Origin: Amoeboaphelidium protococcarum
Lineage: Eukaryota; Aphelidiomycota; Aphelidea
Length of the DNA: 64,000 bases
Assembly (NCBI GenBank): GCA_023515745.1
Contig: JALECJ010000003.1
Span: 129,001-193,000, forward strand
Direction: 5' to 3'
The stretch's first letter is position 1. Each line of letters begins with the position of its first letter. Made by a program: the position numbers and the translations under genes. Under the pieces are notes generated by a model. It saw nothing but the letters and a program-made list of their open reading frames with translations. It was not told where the DNA came from and did not search any database. Of the stretch, positions 24,028 through 36,892 are shown piece after piece.

Positions 24028-25185
24028 TCACGATTTATTACCAGCTGCCGCACGACTCTTTTATTCTTCTCTCAGTACAGCGGCATAAGATCCTTTCACA
24101 ACGTCCACGAAGCCGATATCACTCTTGCGTTCAACTTGGTCGACAGATAGAGGTTTAGTGAGACCACTGTTTGCAGTCATCTTCTAGACATCGGGAGATA
24201 TTCCATAATGCTGATAAAAATCAGACAAATTAGGCACATCTTGCACAGTGATGGGAATGTTGAAGAATTGCTTAACCTTATTAATCTTAAACCCAGTGGT
24301 CAACAGCAGAGTGAATATACTATTAGTGGCCCAGTACAGAGTCAGAGCAGACGGCATGGTACAAATGTAAGGGAAGCACGCAATCGCACCGACAAAGAAG
24401 GTGGTCTTCATTGTATTCTACATACTGGATGTCTGCGTGGGCTAATTGTTAAACTCTCGCAGGATAACGGCCAGGAATGACGCGGTAGACACGACTGGCA
24501 ACGCGTAATACGGATCAGGTACGGTAAGATCAGTAAACCACATCATACCTCCAGTAGTAAGGGCGCTAATTGGAGGCTTGAACTCGGACAAAGATTACAA
24601 TGCATAGAAGAACGATAAAAATACAGGACCATTCAGAAAGCCAACACCGATGGACGCGAGCGGTTAAATTTTGCAAGTCTTGTACATATGCATCATTTCG
24701 TGTGTCAAATCAAGATATCGATCCTGTTGACCTTCAGCTTTAGCACTGCTCATCCTCTGCTGTAAATCTTATGTTAGCGGTTATGCCAACTTCATCTTGG
24801 CCAGCTGTCTTTACGCAATTATATTCAGAGGCATCATGGCCGTACGGATTAGGACTGTAGTGCCCATAATCGCTGCCCACCACGGCATATCAAGCATAAC
24901 ATGACCGTACTCCATAAATTACTGCAAGAATCCAGGAGGTGTCCAATTACAAAATCCAAGAGCTTTCAAATCTCCAATCTGATGAATTAATGTAGAAGCC
25001 GCGTCCATGTTATCTACGCCGACACTATTGATTGTGTCCTACTATAGTGTGACTGTATCACTGACACTGGCGTGATTACTAGTACTCTAAATATCATGAA
25101 CTGGATGGGAAGGAGTGACTGAGATAAAACGGCCTTGAGATATATTTAAATGCCTGACTCTCTATAGATTTCTAATCCGCAACAT
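24028..25185 (-). CDS. OXA1: mitochondrial inner-membrane insertase Oxa1/Cox18
   Basis: 385 codons, intronless. A basic N-terminal presequence (MLRIRNLQRVRHLNISQGRF), then the YidC/Oxa1 core: MPWWAAIMGTTVLIRTAMMP near 115-135, QQDRYLDLTHEMMHMYK, PVFLSFFYAL, GGMMWFTDLTVPDPYYALPV and YICTMPSALTLYWATNSIFT near 270. Oxa1 inserts mitochondrially made proteins such as Cox2 into the inner membrane; this proves the organism has respiring-type mitochondria. The C-terminal tail is short (about 60 residues). Shares a 183-nt divergent promoter region with the secreted protein gene at 25369. Confidence 0.9.
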
Positions 25186-25368
25186 ATTTTTGATATTTTC
25201 GCGCGCAATACGATTTTAAAAGAGGGAAGAGGGTGAATGACGACTGAAATGATCAAGAGTTCTCCTCAAACGAGTGTGAGCGATTTAGCGTTTTAACGCG
25301 ACGCAGGTGACTTCTTTTAAACTTCCACAAGAAGTAAACTTTACACCTGGTTTGGTAACCAAAAGAGT

Positions 25369-25899
25369 ATGTAATTTTTAGTGTTTTTGGTGGCTGTGCT
25401 TTGTGCAGTTGTCGAGCCGTTCGTCTTGTCTGGACCTCAGAAAGTTTTGACTGTTAACTCTGATGCCCAGACGCAAAAGGTGAACTGTACAAATGGCATC
25501 TGTGAAATTGAGACTACCGTTAACTCCCCTACTGTAAAATCTGATTAGGACGTTGATCCAGCTGAGTAATGTGTGTTTTTGGACTAGTAAGGAATGCCTG
25601 TGTCTGATGCCATTTTTATTAATGTGCCAAAGGATAAGTAATTGGCTCATTATGTTTTTGGATTGCAAAACTGTCCGGTGGTTGGCCGTTACTCGTATGG
25701 AATGAGATATATGAATGTTTTGACGGAGAAGGAGTACTTCTTATCTGAATAGATCGTGGATGGTGACAAGTACGCAAGGGCTTATAGTTTTGCTGCTATT
25801 GTTGCCGAAAACTATTCTGAATCTGTAGTCACAGTATTTATCAAGCCTGGAAATGGCAGAAGCTACAGTGCCAGGTTGATTGTAACACATGAAGATTGA
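25369..25899 (+). CDS. small secreted protein, unknown
   Basis: 176 residues, intronless. It starts with a signal-like segment (residues 1-20, QFLVFLVAVLCAVVEPFVL). The mature part has four Cys (NCTNGIC near 45-51, then QCVFLD near 75 and QNCPVVG near 106), which could form two disulfides, and the C-terminal part alternates hydrophobic and polar residues as in a beta-sandwich. No family recognised. Shares a short bidirectional promoter with the Oxa1 gene. Confidence 0.62.
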
Positions 25900-26576
25900 T
25901 TCTCCATTGATTGGGGTTTCAAGAGAGTTTACGGGAAAAGGGATTATAAAGTCTTTTAACTTATTTGAACGTGTTTCTTATATCTTTGTTAGAACGGCCA
26001 CAACTTGACTTCTATTGTGGAAATACTGTATAGGCTTCCGCTTACATTGTAAAGTGCGATATTCGATGTGAAAAAGTGCTTCACTATAGCGCATCAGTTT
26101 TATGGTTAGATATCACCCAGCAGACTGTTTTTCTCCATCAGCATAAATTGAGCGAACAACTATGCTTTACTGAATACTAAAATGAAAAATATCAAGACTT
26201 CCAACATTGAATTCAATGAGGTGAACATATCGATAATCCTCAAAAATGAAGAAGAGACGTAGGCTGCTTTTAATTGGCACAGGTGTTGAAATTAAGCAAA
26301 TGTTTGAGTTTAGACATATGGAGTTTAATCGGTCTGGAGTGTGGGCTGGCCATAGATGAAAACGTTCTGATCTAGACCAAAAGATACTTCACACCGTTGC
26401 TGAGATAATTTCCAGGGCCAGAAAATCTCTATCTGTTTCATAGAGCCGACCTGTCGGTTCTTGTCACAGATCTCGGCCCATCTCGGCTTTTTCTGACGAT
26501 CATCTTAATAATCGTAACTGTCAAAAATCAAAGCCAATGATCATGCTTTTATACTGCTCAGACAAAAACAAGCGTA
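25900..26576. other. intergenic, 5' region of the velvet gene
   Basis: 677 nt. Small open pieces exist (for example around 26188-26295) but none has a supported start, length or family. Nothing else recognised; probably the long upstream region of the velvet regulator. Confidence 0.4.
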
Positions 26577-27323
26577 ATGAGCAGAAAGCGATCACATTCT
26601 CCTGATAATTATGAGTACAGACTAAATGTTTTATAAGGTCCTTTACAATGCAGAATGTGTGGCACGTCAATGAAGGATCGTCGAATGTTGGAACCTTTTC
26701 CAATCGTCCAAGTGAAACGATTCTTCACTGATCGGCGCCAACAGGCTGATATTGCCGGAAGTTTAGACTATGATAGCGAAGATCTGTAGTTTAACGATGC
26801 TGATCATCCTCAGCTGATATTGAAAGTTGCTTTGTACGATGCGCACGGATAACAAGACTTCAGGTTCTCCAAATACAAGAAGGCGCGATAGTAAGTCTCA
26901 ACATCTGGTGAAGAGGAAATTTGGTATGAGTAAAAGTCCGTATACTTGGAAAGACTTTTTGGCAATCAGGTGGCAAGCAGTCACACTCTTTCAGTTCCGC
27001 CTGTTAAAGATATGCGCGCTTTGCTATAAGACAGAAAGAATGGTTGCTATTTTGTATTCAACGATCTGTCTGTGCGCGATGCTGGTTAGTACAAACTCAA
27101 ATTTACCTTATTCGATCTCTCAAAGTTAAGTCTGAGTATATTACTTCCATCCATCAGCCAAATGGATTAATCTGAAACTGAAAGCTCAGAATTAGCCTCC
27201 GTATTCTCTGAAACATTCACATGTTACAATTAGCGCGATTTTCCTGGTATCCTAGAGTCAACTGAACTCTGTAGATGGCTTTGTATGCACAATATCCGCG
27301 TTCCCATTAGAAATTCTGATTGA
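26577..27323 (+). CDS. velvet-domain regulator
   Basis: 248 codons, intronless, almost entirely a velvet domain. Recognised blocks: YEYRLNVLQGPLQCRMCGTS, MKDRRMLEPFPIVQV, FVFNDLSVRDAGQYKLKFTLF and the C-terminal RDFPGILESTELCRWL with IRVPIRN. Velvet proteins are fungal NF-kappa-B-like DNA-binding factors that coordinate development and secondary metabolism, acting in nucleus and cytoplasm as homo- or heterodimers. Key positions such as the Q after LNVL and the Q of GQYK are UAR codons, tying the code change to a fungus. There is no long linker or extra domain; size is near VosA/VelB-type minimal proteins. Start MSRKRSHSPDN is the first in-frame ATG. Confidence 0.9.
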
Positions 27324-27580
27324 ACGACACTCTACTGATACCTGGCTTTGTGTATAATAGCAATTATGAAATAGATGAATGAGGTTTATTTAACAATGCA
27401 TTGTTGATAAATTTTATTACTTTTCCTATCACTTAAATGTGTATTGTTTCCAAGTGTTATCTTGAAACGCGCGTTTTGTCGTTCCTTCGACTCAAAGTCT
27501 GGACGGCTCCTAATTCCCTTTTACCTCTTCCTTCCTGATCGGCATCTAACAATCTTGCTGAAGTCAGTATATATCGAATT

Positions 27581-28285
27581 ATGGCATCGAAAGCAGCGCA
27601 CAAGAGATTGATGAAGGAGTATCAGTAGATTTAGGCATCTCCACCTCCGTTAATCTTGGCGAAGCCTCTGGAGAAGAATGTACTTGAATGGCACTATGTT
27701 ATTACCGGAGCACCAGAGACTCCGTTCTTCAACGGCGAGTACCATGGTAAGTTGGTATTTCCAAGCGATTATCCATTTAAACCTCCGAGTATAACTATGA
27801 TAACACCCTCTGGCAGATTCTAGCCAAATGCGAAAATTTGCTTGACCATGAGCGATTTTCATCCAGAGTTGTGGAATCCTTCATGGTCTGTGGCTTCAAT
27901 ACTACTTGGACTGCAAAGCTTTATGAATGACGAGTCGCAGAATACTACGGGAAGTGTCACTTGCTCTTTATAGGAGAAGAAGCAGTTTGCAAGGATGAGC
28001 CGCAAATGGAATCGTGAAAGTAATCCTAAATTTGTCGACGTGTTTCCTGAACTGGCCAAGGAGAGCGCTGAATTTCCATAGCAAGTCAGCGGATCAAAGT
28101 AATCGCAGTAAGCGGTTCAGGTTGACAATAAGGAAGGTTAAATGGAGCAGGATATGAAAGTCCACGATATTTTGGATCGAGATGTTGGTGTCGGTAACTT
28201 GATCAATGTGAGCACTATCAAGTTGGTGGTGGTTGGATTGATTGTGTATGGCGCAGTCTCTTTTCTTTATCGCAAGTTATTTTAA
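27581..28285 (+). CDS. UBC6: tail-anchored ubiquitin-conjugating enzyme Ubc6/UBE2J2
   Basis: The UBC domain (residues 1-160) has [28 protein letters not shown] and [19 protein letters not shown] with the catalytic Cys in ICLT; the [17 protein letters not shown] block is diagnostic of the ERAD E2 group. A C-terminal membrane anchor ([18 protein letters not shown]) lies near 212-229. The frame contains no UGA before 28481; UAA occurs at 28283, 28289 and three in tandem at 28313-28321. Because the protein should end just after the anchor and the ERG27 start follows at 28345, termination at one of these UAA codons is likely. Coordinates assume the first. Confidence 0.85.
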
Positions 28286-28344
28286 TCGTAATTGTTGTCG
28301 ACTTGTTCACAATAATAATAAAGTAATTATATAATACCGCAGTA

Positions 28345-29447
28345 ATGCGTTCACTTTCTCGTTAGCTAAACATTGTCATTACCGGTGCCAATAGGTATGC
28401 TTTTCTGTTGTTCATCACGTCAGTGTATATTTGTGACACTCCTAGGTTTATTTTTGTAGCGGTATTGGACTTGGCCTGTGTGAGCTATTCGCAGAGTATG
28501 CTGAATAACATCAAGATTGTCAGTGCAACATATTTCTTGTGTGTCGCAACCAGACAAAGACTTAGGAAGCTATACGCAAAATTCATCGATTGTATCCCGC
28601 AGCAGTTCAGTCTGATCGTTTGAAAATGCTTGCTCTGAAAGGTGATCTATGCGACGTGGACTCGATCAAAAGTGTCGCATCTTTGTTGAGTAAGAAATGC
28701 GATAGAATTGATCTTTTATATTGCAATGCTGGTGTTTTGCTCATTGATGGTATTGACTTTTATGCTGGTGTAAAGACTCTGTTGACTAATCCATCCAAGT
28801 TCTTCACCGATGTTAGTGCCACGTTGAAGCAATCTGTTGGAGTAGACGTCAGATGCAATAACACACAGCTTGGGAAAGTGTTCATGGCCAACGTACTTGG
28901 TCATTACGCACTCATGCAAAGTATTACCGAGTTGTTGCAGGGTGGGCGTGTCATTTGGACGGGATCTCGCACTGCTGATAAACAGTACTTTGACCCGCAA
29001 GATATCGATGCTATTAGATCGAAGCATCCATACGAATCATCAAAGATCGTAACTGAGCACTTGTCCTGGTATATCAACAATAGCGAATAAGGATTCTAAT
29101 CTTACATTGCGGATCCCGGAGTAGTGAACACGTAGATTGTGTCTTCTGCAATGTCATGGATTATCTCCGCTCTACTCATTACACCTGTGCTATATATCGC
29201 ATCGTTTTTTATATCGTCGGTTACTTATACGCTAAAGATTGGGGCCATTTCATTGTTCCATCTATCCGGTCTCAGTGAAGATGCGTCGCCTGACCAATAC
29301 GAGAACGTCAATCCTGCATACAAGTACAGCTCCAATTTCTCAATGCGTAAAGGTGGATATGTGACCAAGAAGCTGCTGGATATTGATCAAGATATTGTAG
29401 ATGAATCGGTAAAATTCATTTTAGAATCCATGAACAAGATCATGTGA
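28345..29447 (+). CDS. ERG27: 3-keto-steroid reductase Erg27/HSD17B7
   Basis: About 345 residues after splicing. A short-chain dehydrogenase: IVITGANSGIG (split by the intron), YCNAGVLLIDGIDF, VFMANVLGHYALMQSI, IWTGSRTA, the catalytic YESSK and IADPGVVNTQI. The extended C-terminal part with a hydrophobic stretch (SWIISALLITPVLYIASFFI) fits Erg27, which reduces 3-keto-sterols in C-4 demethylation at the ER. The intron 28395-28459 (65 nt, GTATGC...TTTGTAG) restores the glycine-rich motif; a second CCTAG at 28445 is a poorer acceptor. Only about 60 nt separate the start from the upstream E2 gene. Confidence 0.88.
28395..28459 (+). other. intron of the ERG27 gene
   Basis: GTATGC 5' site, TTTTTGTAG 3' site, 65 nt. 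Splicing produces the NAD(P)-binding motif GANSGIGLGL across the junction (AG|C Ser codon). Confidence 0.85.
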
Positions 29448-29593
29448 ATTATCAATCTATCAAAAATAGTACTTTATTGATCATCATAACCTAGACTGAA
29501 CCATTACTCTATCCCGCCTTCTGTTTCGCATCGAGCTTTCTTACCTTCTTTACATTGCTTATAGCAGTTGATACTCAAATAGATCATCACAAA

Positions 29594-29836
29594 ATGATAT
29601 CTGAATTTCATTGGAGAGTGTCACTACCTGAACATTTTGTACCTTTATAGGATAACAATAAATCTGCGGCGACTTTGACTAAATCACTTGGCCATGGATC
29701 ACCATTCTTTGTATATATGTATAAGGCTCTAGAGTTCGGTGCTTTTAAAAACAAACTAAAGCTAAAAATTTTGAAAATCACGAGCGCTTCATTACGAATT
29801 TTCAGAAAGGGGCCTCGCAATGTTGCTTGCATCTGA
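29594..29836 (+). CDS. possible small protein, unknown
   Basis: An 80-codon frame, ATG to UGA, with one in-frame UAG, in an otherwise empty 740-nt spacer (29448-30184). The product is basic in its second half (KNKLKLKILKITSASLRIF). No signal, domain or family is recognised. It may be chance or a decayed fragment. The rest of the spacer shows no gene. Confidence 0.2.
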
Positions 29837-30184
29837 TCTGATCTGAAACGTAGTCTCTATGAATAAAGGTCGTATATTTGTAATAATGCCATCCAAATTC
29901 GATTGAATAATTACAAGGCTTACTATTTATTTACTCTGGATACTAAAACTGTCAAGGAAACGATGATTAATCCATTCCCGAGTAGAATTCCATGATCAGG
30001 GAGGCCGAACAGCTACCCCTCTCGTTAGTTACGGGGATCATCGGGAAACTTTACAGCAATTCTGTCGTTAAGGAAACAATTGTGTTTTCACCTGTGTAGC
30101 CAACAAGAAGATAACTTTCCAGTTGATCATCCTAGAAGCACTTACTTCTCTGCACAGTGAGAGATGACAGAATAATAGAATAAA

Positions 30185-33100
30185 ATGAGTCAAATCGCTG
30201 GTCCGATCATTGACCACCATTCTGAAGAGGGAGATTTGGTTGAGTTGGGAAATGTCAAGTCGCCAAGGGTGGATGGTGATGATGCACAACAACTCTAGCC
30301 GCCGTCTTCGCAAGCCAATTCTCACTATGAGGTATATGTCAATTAGCAAGAGAAATTAGCCGAGGCTTCTGTAGAGTACAAGTATCCCACCAATTATATC
30401 CGTACCACCAAGTATACTGCATTGACATTTTTGCCGATCAATTTATTCAATCAAGTAAGATTAGTTTTGACTTTGTCACCATTATAATTACCATTCATCA
30501 TGTCTTGTACATCTCCCTGATTGTCTGTGTAGTTTCGCCGTTTCTATAACATCTACTTTCTATTCGCTGCAGTATTTGCCTTCTATCCTAATGCTTCTGC
30601 CATTTCGCCAGCCACTCAGATCACTCCGCTGCTATTCATCTTGATCGTCACCATGATCAAGGATGGTATCGAGGATTATCTGCGCTATAGATCAGACGCG
30701 AAGGCCAACAATCTTCCGGCTGAAGTGATACGTAATGGACAGCGGCTGGAGTGTTTGAGTAAAGATATAGTGCCCGGCGATATAGTATTGGTGAAGAAGA
30801 ATGAAGTATTCCCGGCTGACCTTATCCTCCTAAGCACATCTTTCAGTGATGGAACTTGCTTCATTGAGACGGCTCAGCTGGATGGTGAGACGAATTTGAA
30901 GCGAAAATCTGCTCTTGGTGATTTGGCTGATCTGGTATCGGCTGATCACTTGAAGGACTTTAAATGTCACATTGAATGTGAGACACCTAATAATCGTATG
31001 AACCAGTTTGAAGGTCGTATAGTTGTGGAGGAGAGCGGTGCTTCTCAAAAGAAGACGTATCCACTTTCGATTTAGTAGATGCTTTTGCGTGGTGCAGAGT
31101 TGAGAAATACTGACTTTATCTATGGAATCTGTGTGTATGCCGGAGTTGATACCAAGATTATCAAGAACTTGTAAAAGACTTCGCTCAAGTTTTCCACCAT
31201 GTAATCAAAGCTGAATCTTTTATTGATTGGCACCTTTATCTATAATGCTATCATATTGATAGTTAGTGTGATCTACGGCTCGCTATGGGCTAACCAGAAC
31301 ATTGATCCCTTGAAAGCGTGGTATGTTTGGAATGGCGTTGATGCTTCTACCACCTCTGGTCTTCAGGCCATGACATACTATATTCTGTATACATACGTGA
31401 TTCCTATATCTCTGTTCATTTCCATGGAGATTGTACGTGTATTCTAGGCTTACTTTATCATTAAGGACGATTAGATGACACTACCTGTTCCGGGCTAGAA
31501 AGATCCTTCCAAGCTTGTATCTGTAGTTGTCAAGAATAGTAATTTGAATGAAGAGCTGGGCTCGATTGATTACATTTTTAGTGATAAAACTGGTACACTT
31601 ACTTAGAATCTGATGAAGTTGTCTTAATGGTACGTTGGCTCACAGTTATATGATGAAATGCACTAGCCTGGATCTGTGTTGAAAGATTATCAGACTAGAC
31701 CGTCTGACTAAAACATGCTCATGTTCCTGAGATTGATTGCTTTATGTCACTCTGCTATACCGACGAAAGATGAAGTAAGCGGTAAGATTATTTATGAATC
31801 TGAAAGTCCTGATGAAACTGCATTGCTAGAGTCTATGAGAGACAATGGCGTCGTGGTATTGGATAGAAGCAAAGGCGCGATCAGAATATCTATTGATGGT
31901 CGCGAAGAGTCTTACGAAATTTTGGAAGTTGTCGAATTCAATTCTGATCGTAAGCGAATGTCTGTGCTACTTCGTATAGACGGACGTGTTTGTCTGTTAT
32001 GCAAAGGTGCAGACTCTGTTATACTTGACCGCCGCAATAGAGATCAGTCTAAGGATTACATTGCTGATGTGGAGTAAAAGTTGAAGTCATTCTCTTTGTA
32101 AGGCCTGAGAACCTTAGTTTATGCCTATCGATTCTTGTCTGAAGATGAATACTTAAAATTTAGCGCCCAGTATTAGGAAGCCAGCACGTAGTTGCAGAAC
32201 CGCGAAAAGTCAATGATGCAAGTAGCAGAGCTGATCGAACGCAACATGGACATTATTGCGTGCAGTGCTATTGAAGACAAGTTGCAGGATAATGTGCCGG
32301 AGACTATTGACTTTCTCCTTCAGTCTGGTATCAAGGTGTGGGTGCTCACCGGCGACAAGACTGAGACTGCGATAAAGATTGCAATTTCGTGTAAATTATT
32401 CAACGCCGAAACCCAGATACATATTCTAGAGTCCAAGACTGAGGACGACTGTAGGAAACGTCTCAGAGAAGCACTTGGTAAGATCACTTCTGCGGATGGT
32501 TAGACTATTGTTCACGGCCTCGCAATTAATGGAGAATGTCTCAGGGTTGCATTAGAGTCGTGTCCAAACGAGTTTCTTGAAGTGGCTACCAAGTGTCACT
32601 CTGTGTTGTGTACCAGAGTGTCTCCTCTGCAGAAATCGCTAGTGGTTAAATTGGTCCGCGATAACATGAAGAAGATAACATTGGCTGTCGGTGATGGTGC
32701 TAATGATGTTAGTATGATCCAGAGTGCACATGTCGGTGTTGGTATTGTGGGCATGGAAGGTGCACAGGCTGTGCGTGCCAGTGATTTTGCAATCCCACAG
32801 TTTTAGTGTCTGAAGAGACTTATCACTGTTCATGGTAGATACAATCATTACAGATTGTCGTAGATTATCTACTTTTCACTATTCAAGAATCTTGGATTTA
32901 TCACAGTCTGCTTCTGGTTTGGAATATACAGTGGTTGGTCTGGTTTGCAGATCTATCAAGAGACATTTCTCTCCTTATATAATGTGATTTTCACATCTTT
33001 ACCACCCATTGCTATGGCCACGTTTGAAAAGGATATTGGTGAGAGAATTTTGAATGAATATCCACAACTGTATGCCACGTACAGATAACGGCCGTTCATG

Positions 33101-33601
33101 TCGACAAGAAGAGTAGTTGAATACCTGATACTCCCATTCTGGCACTCGGTAGTTGTCATGTTTGGTCTAGTGCTAGCACTTGGAGATGGGACCATCAACC
33201 CGAGTGGACTCGCCGGATCCGGATATTGGCAACAGGCTTGGATGGCGTCTTCAGTGATTATGCTCATAGTGATGTTAAAAGCGTTTTTGGTGACCAGACA
33301 CATTGTAAGTCCGTTTGTGGCCAGTGTCGGTGTGAGTATGTTGGTATATATCGTGTTCATGTACCTGGCCGAAGCTATCGGTCTACCATCTTTCCCCGGC
33401 TCGGCGAATGAAGTAAATACAAACATTGTCTACTACCTCTTCCTGCTGATCATAGTACTTACTGCTCTACTACCCGACTATTTGTGGAGTTTCCTGTCCA
33501 CCAACTATTTCCCGCGTGATGTGGACATTCTCCGTCAAGAGCAGTCCATGCAGAGGGCACAGAGAAGGAGAACCAAAGTGACACCCCTCGCAGAAGCTTG
33601 A
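30185..33601 (+). CDS. P4-type phospholipid-transporting ATPase (flippase, Drs2/Dnf type)
   Basis: 1112 residues after splicing. The order is: [22 protein letters not shown] (M1-M2 entry), [15 protein letters not shown] (DGET actuator motif), [13 protein letters not shown] (PISL in M4), [12 protein letters not shown] (phosphorylated Asp near 439; Q is UAG), [22 protein letters not shown] and [12 protein letters not shown] (hinge), then the C-terminal membrane part. P4-ATPases flip aminophospholipids to the cytosolic leaflet in Golgi, endosome or plasma membrane and need a Cdc50 partner, which is not in the window. One intron, 30455-30532 (78 nt, GTAAGA...GTGTAG). Confidence 0.95.
30455..30532 (+). 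other. intron of the P4-ATPase gene
   Basis: GTAAGA 5' site and CTGTGTAG 3' site, 78 nt. Its removal joins INLFNQ to FRRFYNIYF, continuous in all flippases. Confidence 0.9.
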
Positions 33602-33672
33602 TATGTGCAAGAATTAATGAAATATGATTTATACTTTATTTTCGTTACGTTTGTGTTATCTTATTATACTTG

Positions 33673-33678
33673 ACGCGT
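33673..33678. promoter_or_regulatory. ACGCGT box in the spacer upstream of CWC24
   Basis: A perfect ACGCGT within TGACGCGTCA, a 10-nt palindrome, 110 nt before the start codon at 33788 and the strongest motif in this spacer. It is an MCB-like core; function is only inferred. Confidence 0.3.
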
Positions 33679-33787
33679 CATTTAGTGATTTAGCAATGTT
33701 CCAACATATTTCATACATTCAGGCTTGATCTCTATAGTGCGACTTCGCCTTGAGCTGAAGTCTCCTCTTTTAATGCTCTGAATCGCA

Positions 33788-34525
<738 letters not shown>

Positions 34526-34923
34526 CTATTATATTGTTCATCTTTATTACATTCTCGTTTATGCTAATCTTGATAATTACTACTTGGTTTGGTTCAATGA
34601 GCTGATTTGTAGTAACAGTGTACAAGTTTTTTTGTCGACCATTTTCATTCCTGAAGCACGCGCGGTGTAGTTGAGTAATGTCAATCCACTTTAATTACGG
34701 CAGACGCGCGCAGGTCAGCAACTCAGTTGGCCCCCTCTGAGCGCGCATCAGGGCCATTTGGCTCTGACGGCAACAGTCGCATCAGTTACCGCTTTGAAGT
34801 TGAGTTGCTCTCCTTGAATATAAATTAGAGCCACGCGGGTCGGCTTTAATTGTTTCTTCTCGCTTGCAATTCTTTTACATTTTCAATTTCACACCCAGTG
34901 TATTAGACGTTTAGTTGGAGAAA
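34526..34923. promoter_or_regulatory. promoter-like region of the ARM-repeat gene, GC-rich core
   Basis: 398 nt with no gene. Positions about 34660-34800 are markedly GC-richer than the surroundings, with several short inverted motifs (GCGCGC, CTGAGCGCGCATCAG, GGCC runs). A TATAAA box at 34819-34824 lies 105 nt before the start codon at 34924. The GC-rich block is unlike the other AT-rich spacers and may be a regulatory island. Confidence 0.45.
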
Positions 34924-36570
34924 ATGGTGGACTAGAGTTAGGTGAATAATCTCACTCTATTGTCTAGTAATTTGACTGAGCTTTCTCTGGAATAATTGCA
35001 GTCGGATGAAGTTTTAAAGTCCATTGGGAGTATTGCAGATGAGATTAAACGTATGGCGCAGATGCATTATGATGATGCTGTGGACTTTTAATGTGATGAG
35101 GGTGCGCCTGATTAGCAGATGCTGGATGCTTTATTAAGTTGTCATCTGAGAGCAATGAAAGAGTATTGTAAGAACTAGGCTGGAGTGCAGGCAATTCTGA
35201 AGGAGAGTCTCCGCGGTCTTGTTAATGCGTGTTCCATCATTGAGGAAGGCCGTCTTGTCTCTCAGATTAAGCCTCTCTTGAAATAGTTCAATTATGTCAA
35301 TCTGCTGAAGAATGATGCTCTTTGGAAGTTTGCTATCACCTTTCTGTTTAATCTATTGACTAGGAACTGTCAGTAGGAAGATTTGACTCTATTGATTGAA
35401 TAATACGGTCTAATTGACGTTGTGTTGTAATGGTTAAACGCTGCGGATAATGTTGAGAAACTGCAGTGGATCAATCAACTCACACCTCTCATTATAGAAG
35501 ATGTCTAGGTGTAGAAGCAATTGCTTCAATCAGATTTCCTTAGTGTTATTGTTAACGCGCTGTAAAAGGACACGCTTAGTGATCAGGTACGGTTGGAGTT
35601 GTGTAATGTTTTGGTAGAGTGTAGCAAGCAAGACATGGTTCAGGTGAATTTATATGGTAAAGGATACATTAAACAGTTGAATTCATTCTTGGTTGATGTT
35701 CCAGATCTTGAACTGTAACTGAAGACTCAGATTTGTAAAGTATTCACACTCGTCTCCGGCAATGATGTGCTGATTGAAAAGTTGTATCAAGAGGGATTTG
35801 TTTAGAGTTGGTTGACATTAGCGTCCAATTGTCCATCTCTGCCACAATCCTTCCTCCTACTTGCCATTGGAAACATTTGTAGAAAGGCGACAATTTGCAC
35901 TGATTTGGTTAGAAATTCATCCATAATGACTTTGGTTGTCTAGTCTATTGTGAGTGATGACTTCAACTTGAAAAGCTCCGCCCTGTCCGTATTGAAGAAT
36001 CTTGCGGTGACTGCAGATATACGTAAAGAGCTGGCAGAGTATGATGATATGAAATTGAATTTGACCACTCTTCTGGACAATCCCACCAGCGTAGTGTAAA
36101 CTCAAGTCTTGGTCATTATTAAATTGTTGTCCTCAAATGGCGACTTATTAACACTTTGCTCTGATATCAATCTCATCAAGAAGATCCTCTCCTTGTCCGT
36201 TCATAGTGACGAAGATTCCGTGAAATATGAAGGTATCCGTATTGTGGGCAGGCTTCTTACTAACGGCACCCGTGAGAGTGTTCGCTAGCTGTCTGAACGA
36301 ATCACGTCCGATTCCGATGTTATGGCACTGTGGGAGTAGGCGGTGGCTATTTTGGTAAAGAGCAAATACGAAATTTTGAGACAGGAAGGACTGCTGAGCT
36401 TATCCAAGTTTATTGAGATTTGCCGCGGCGAAAGCTTAAGTTTTACATTTGGACAAGATTAATAAGCTTAGACTTCTCTTGGAGATACTCTATAAGATTT
36501 AGCATAGAATGATCCTAAAGACTCTACTAAAGTTCTTGCCCAATTCTGCAGCGAAAATATATTATAGTGA
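34924..36570 (+). CDS. armadillo-repeat protein, possibly RAP1GDS1 (smgGDS)-like
   Basis: 548 codons, intronless. Alpha-helical repeats occur throughout, with ARM-like signatures such as FLLLAIGNICRKATICTDLV near 303-322, KSSALSVLKNLAVTADIR near 350 and YEGIRIVGRLLTNGTRESV near 440. The pattern of conserved Gly-Asn/Leu-Ala helices and the overall size recall smgGDS, a chaperone and exchange factor for small GTPases, but generic ARM proteins look alike, so this is tentative. The C-terminal 40 residues are Gln/Asp-rich and ARM-free. Confidence 0.6.
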
Positions 36571-36892
36571 TTCTCTCACGTGTATGAATAAGAATTGGTC
36601 TATAATTTGCTTATACCATAGACTATATTCATTTACTTTAAATACTTCGGTTCTATCATGTTTGATTTTTTCTATTACTGCAAAGGAGAGCCGCTGTCAG
36701 TTTCCTTTTCCACCTATCAGCATACTAAGTTGGAGAAAAATGCTTAAAATTAAACGCGGTGTAAGACGGCTGAATTTGTAAATACAGGAAGCATCAGCGG
36801 CGAATAGACTAGCACCTTTGCCTTAAGCTTTTAGTGCTAGGCCTTAATAGAATTATATAGGTGAAAATGAGTAAACACAGCGATCAATATCA
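36571..36892. other. intergenic
   Basis: 322 nt between two plus-strand genes. No frame or motif I can support. Confidence 0.4.
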
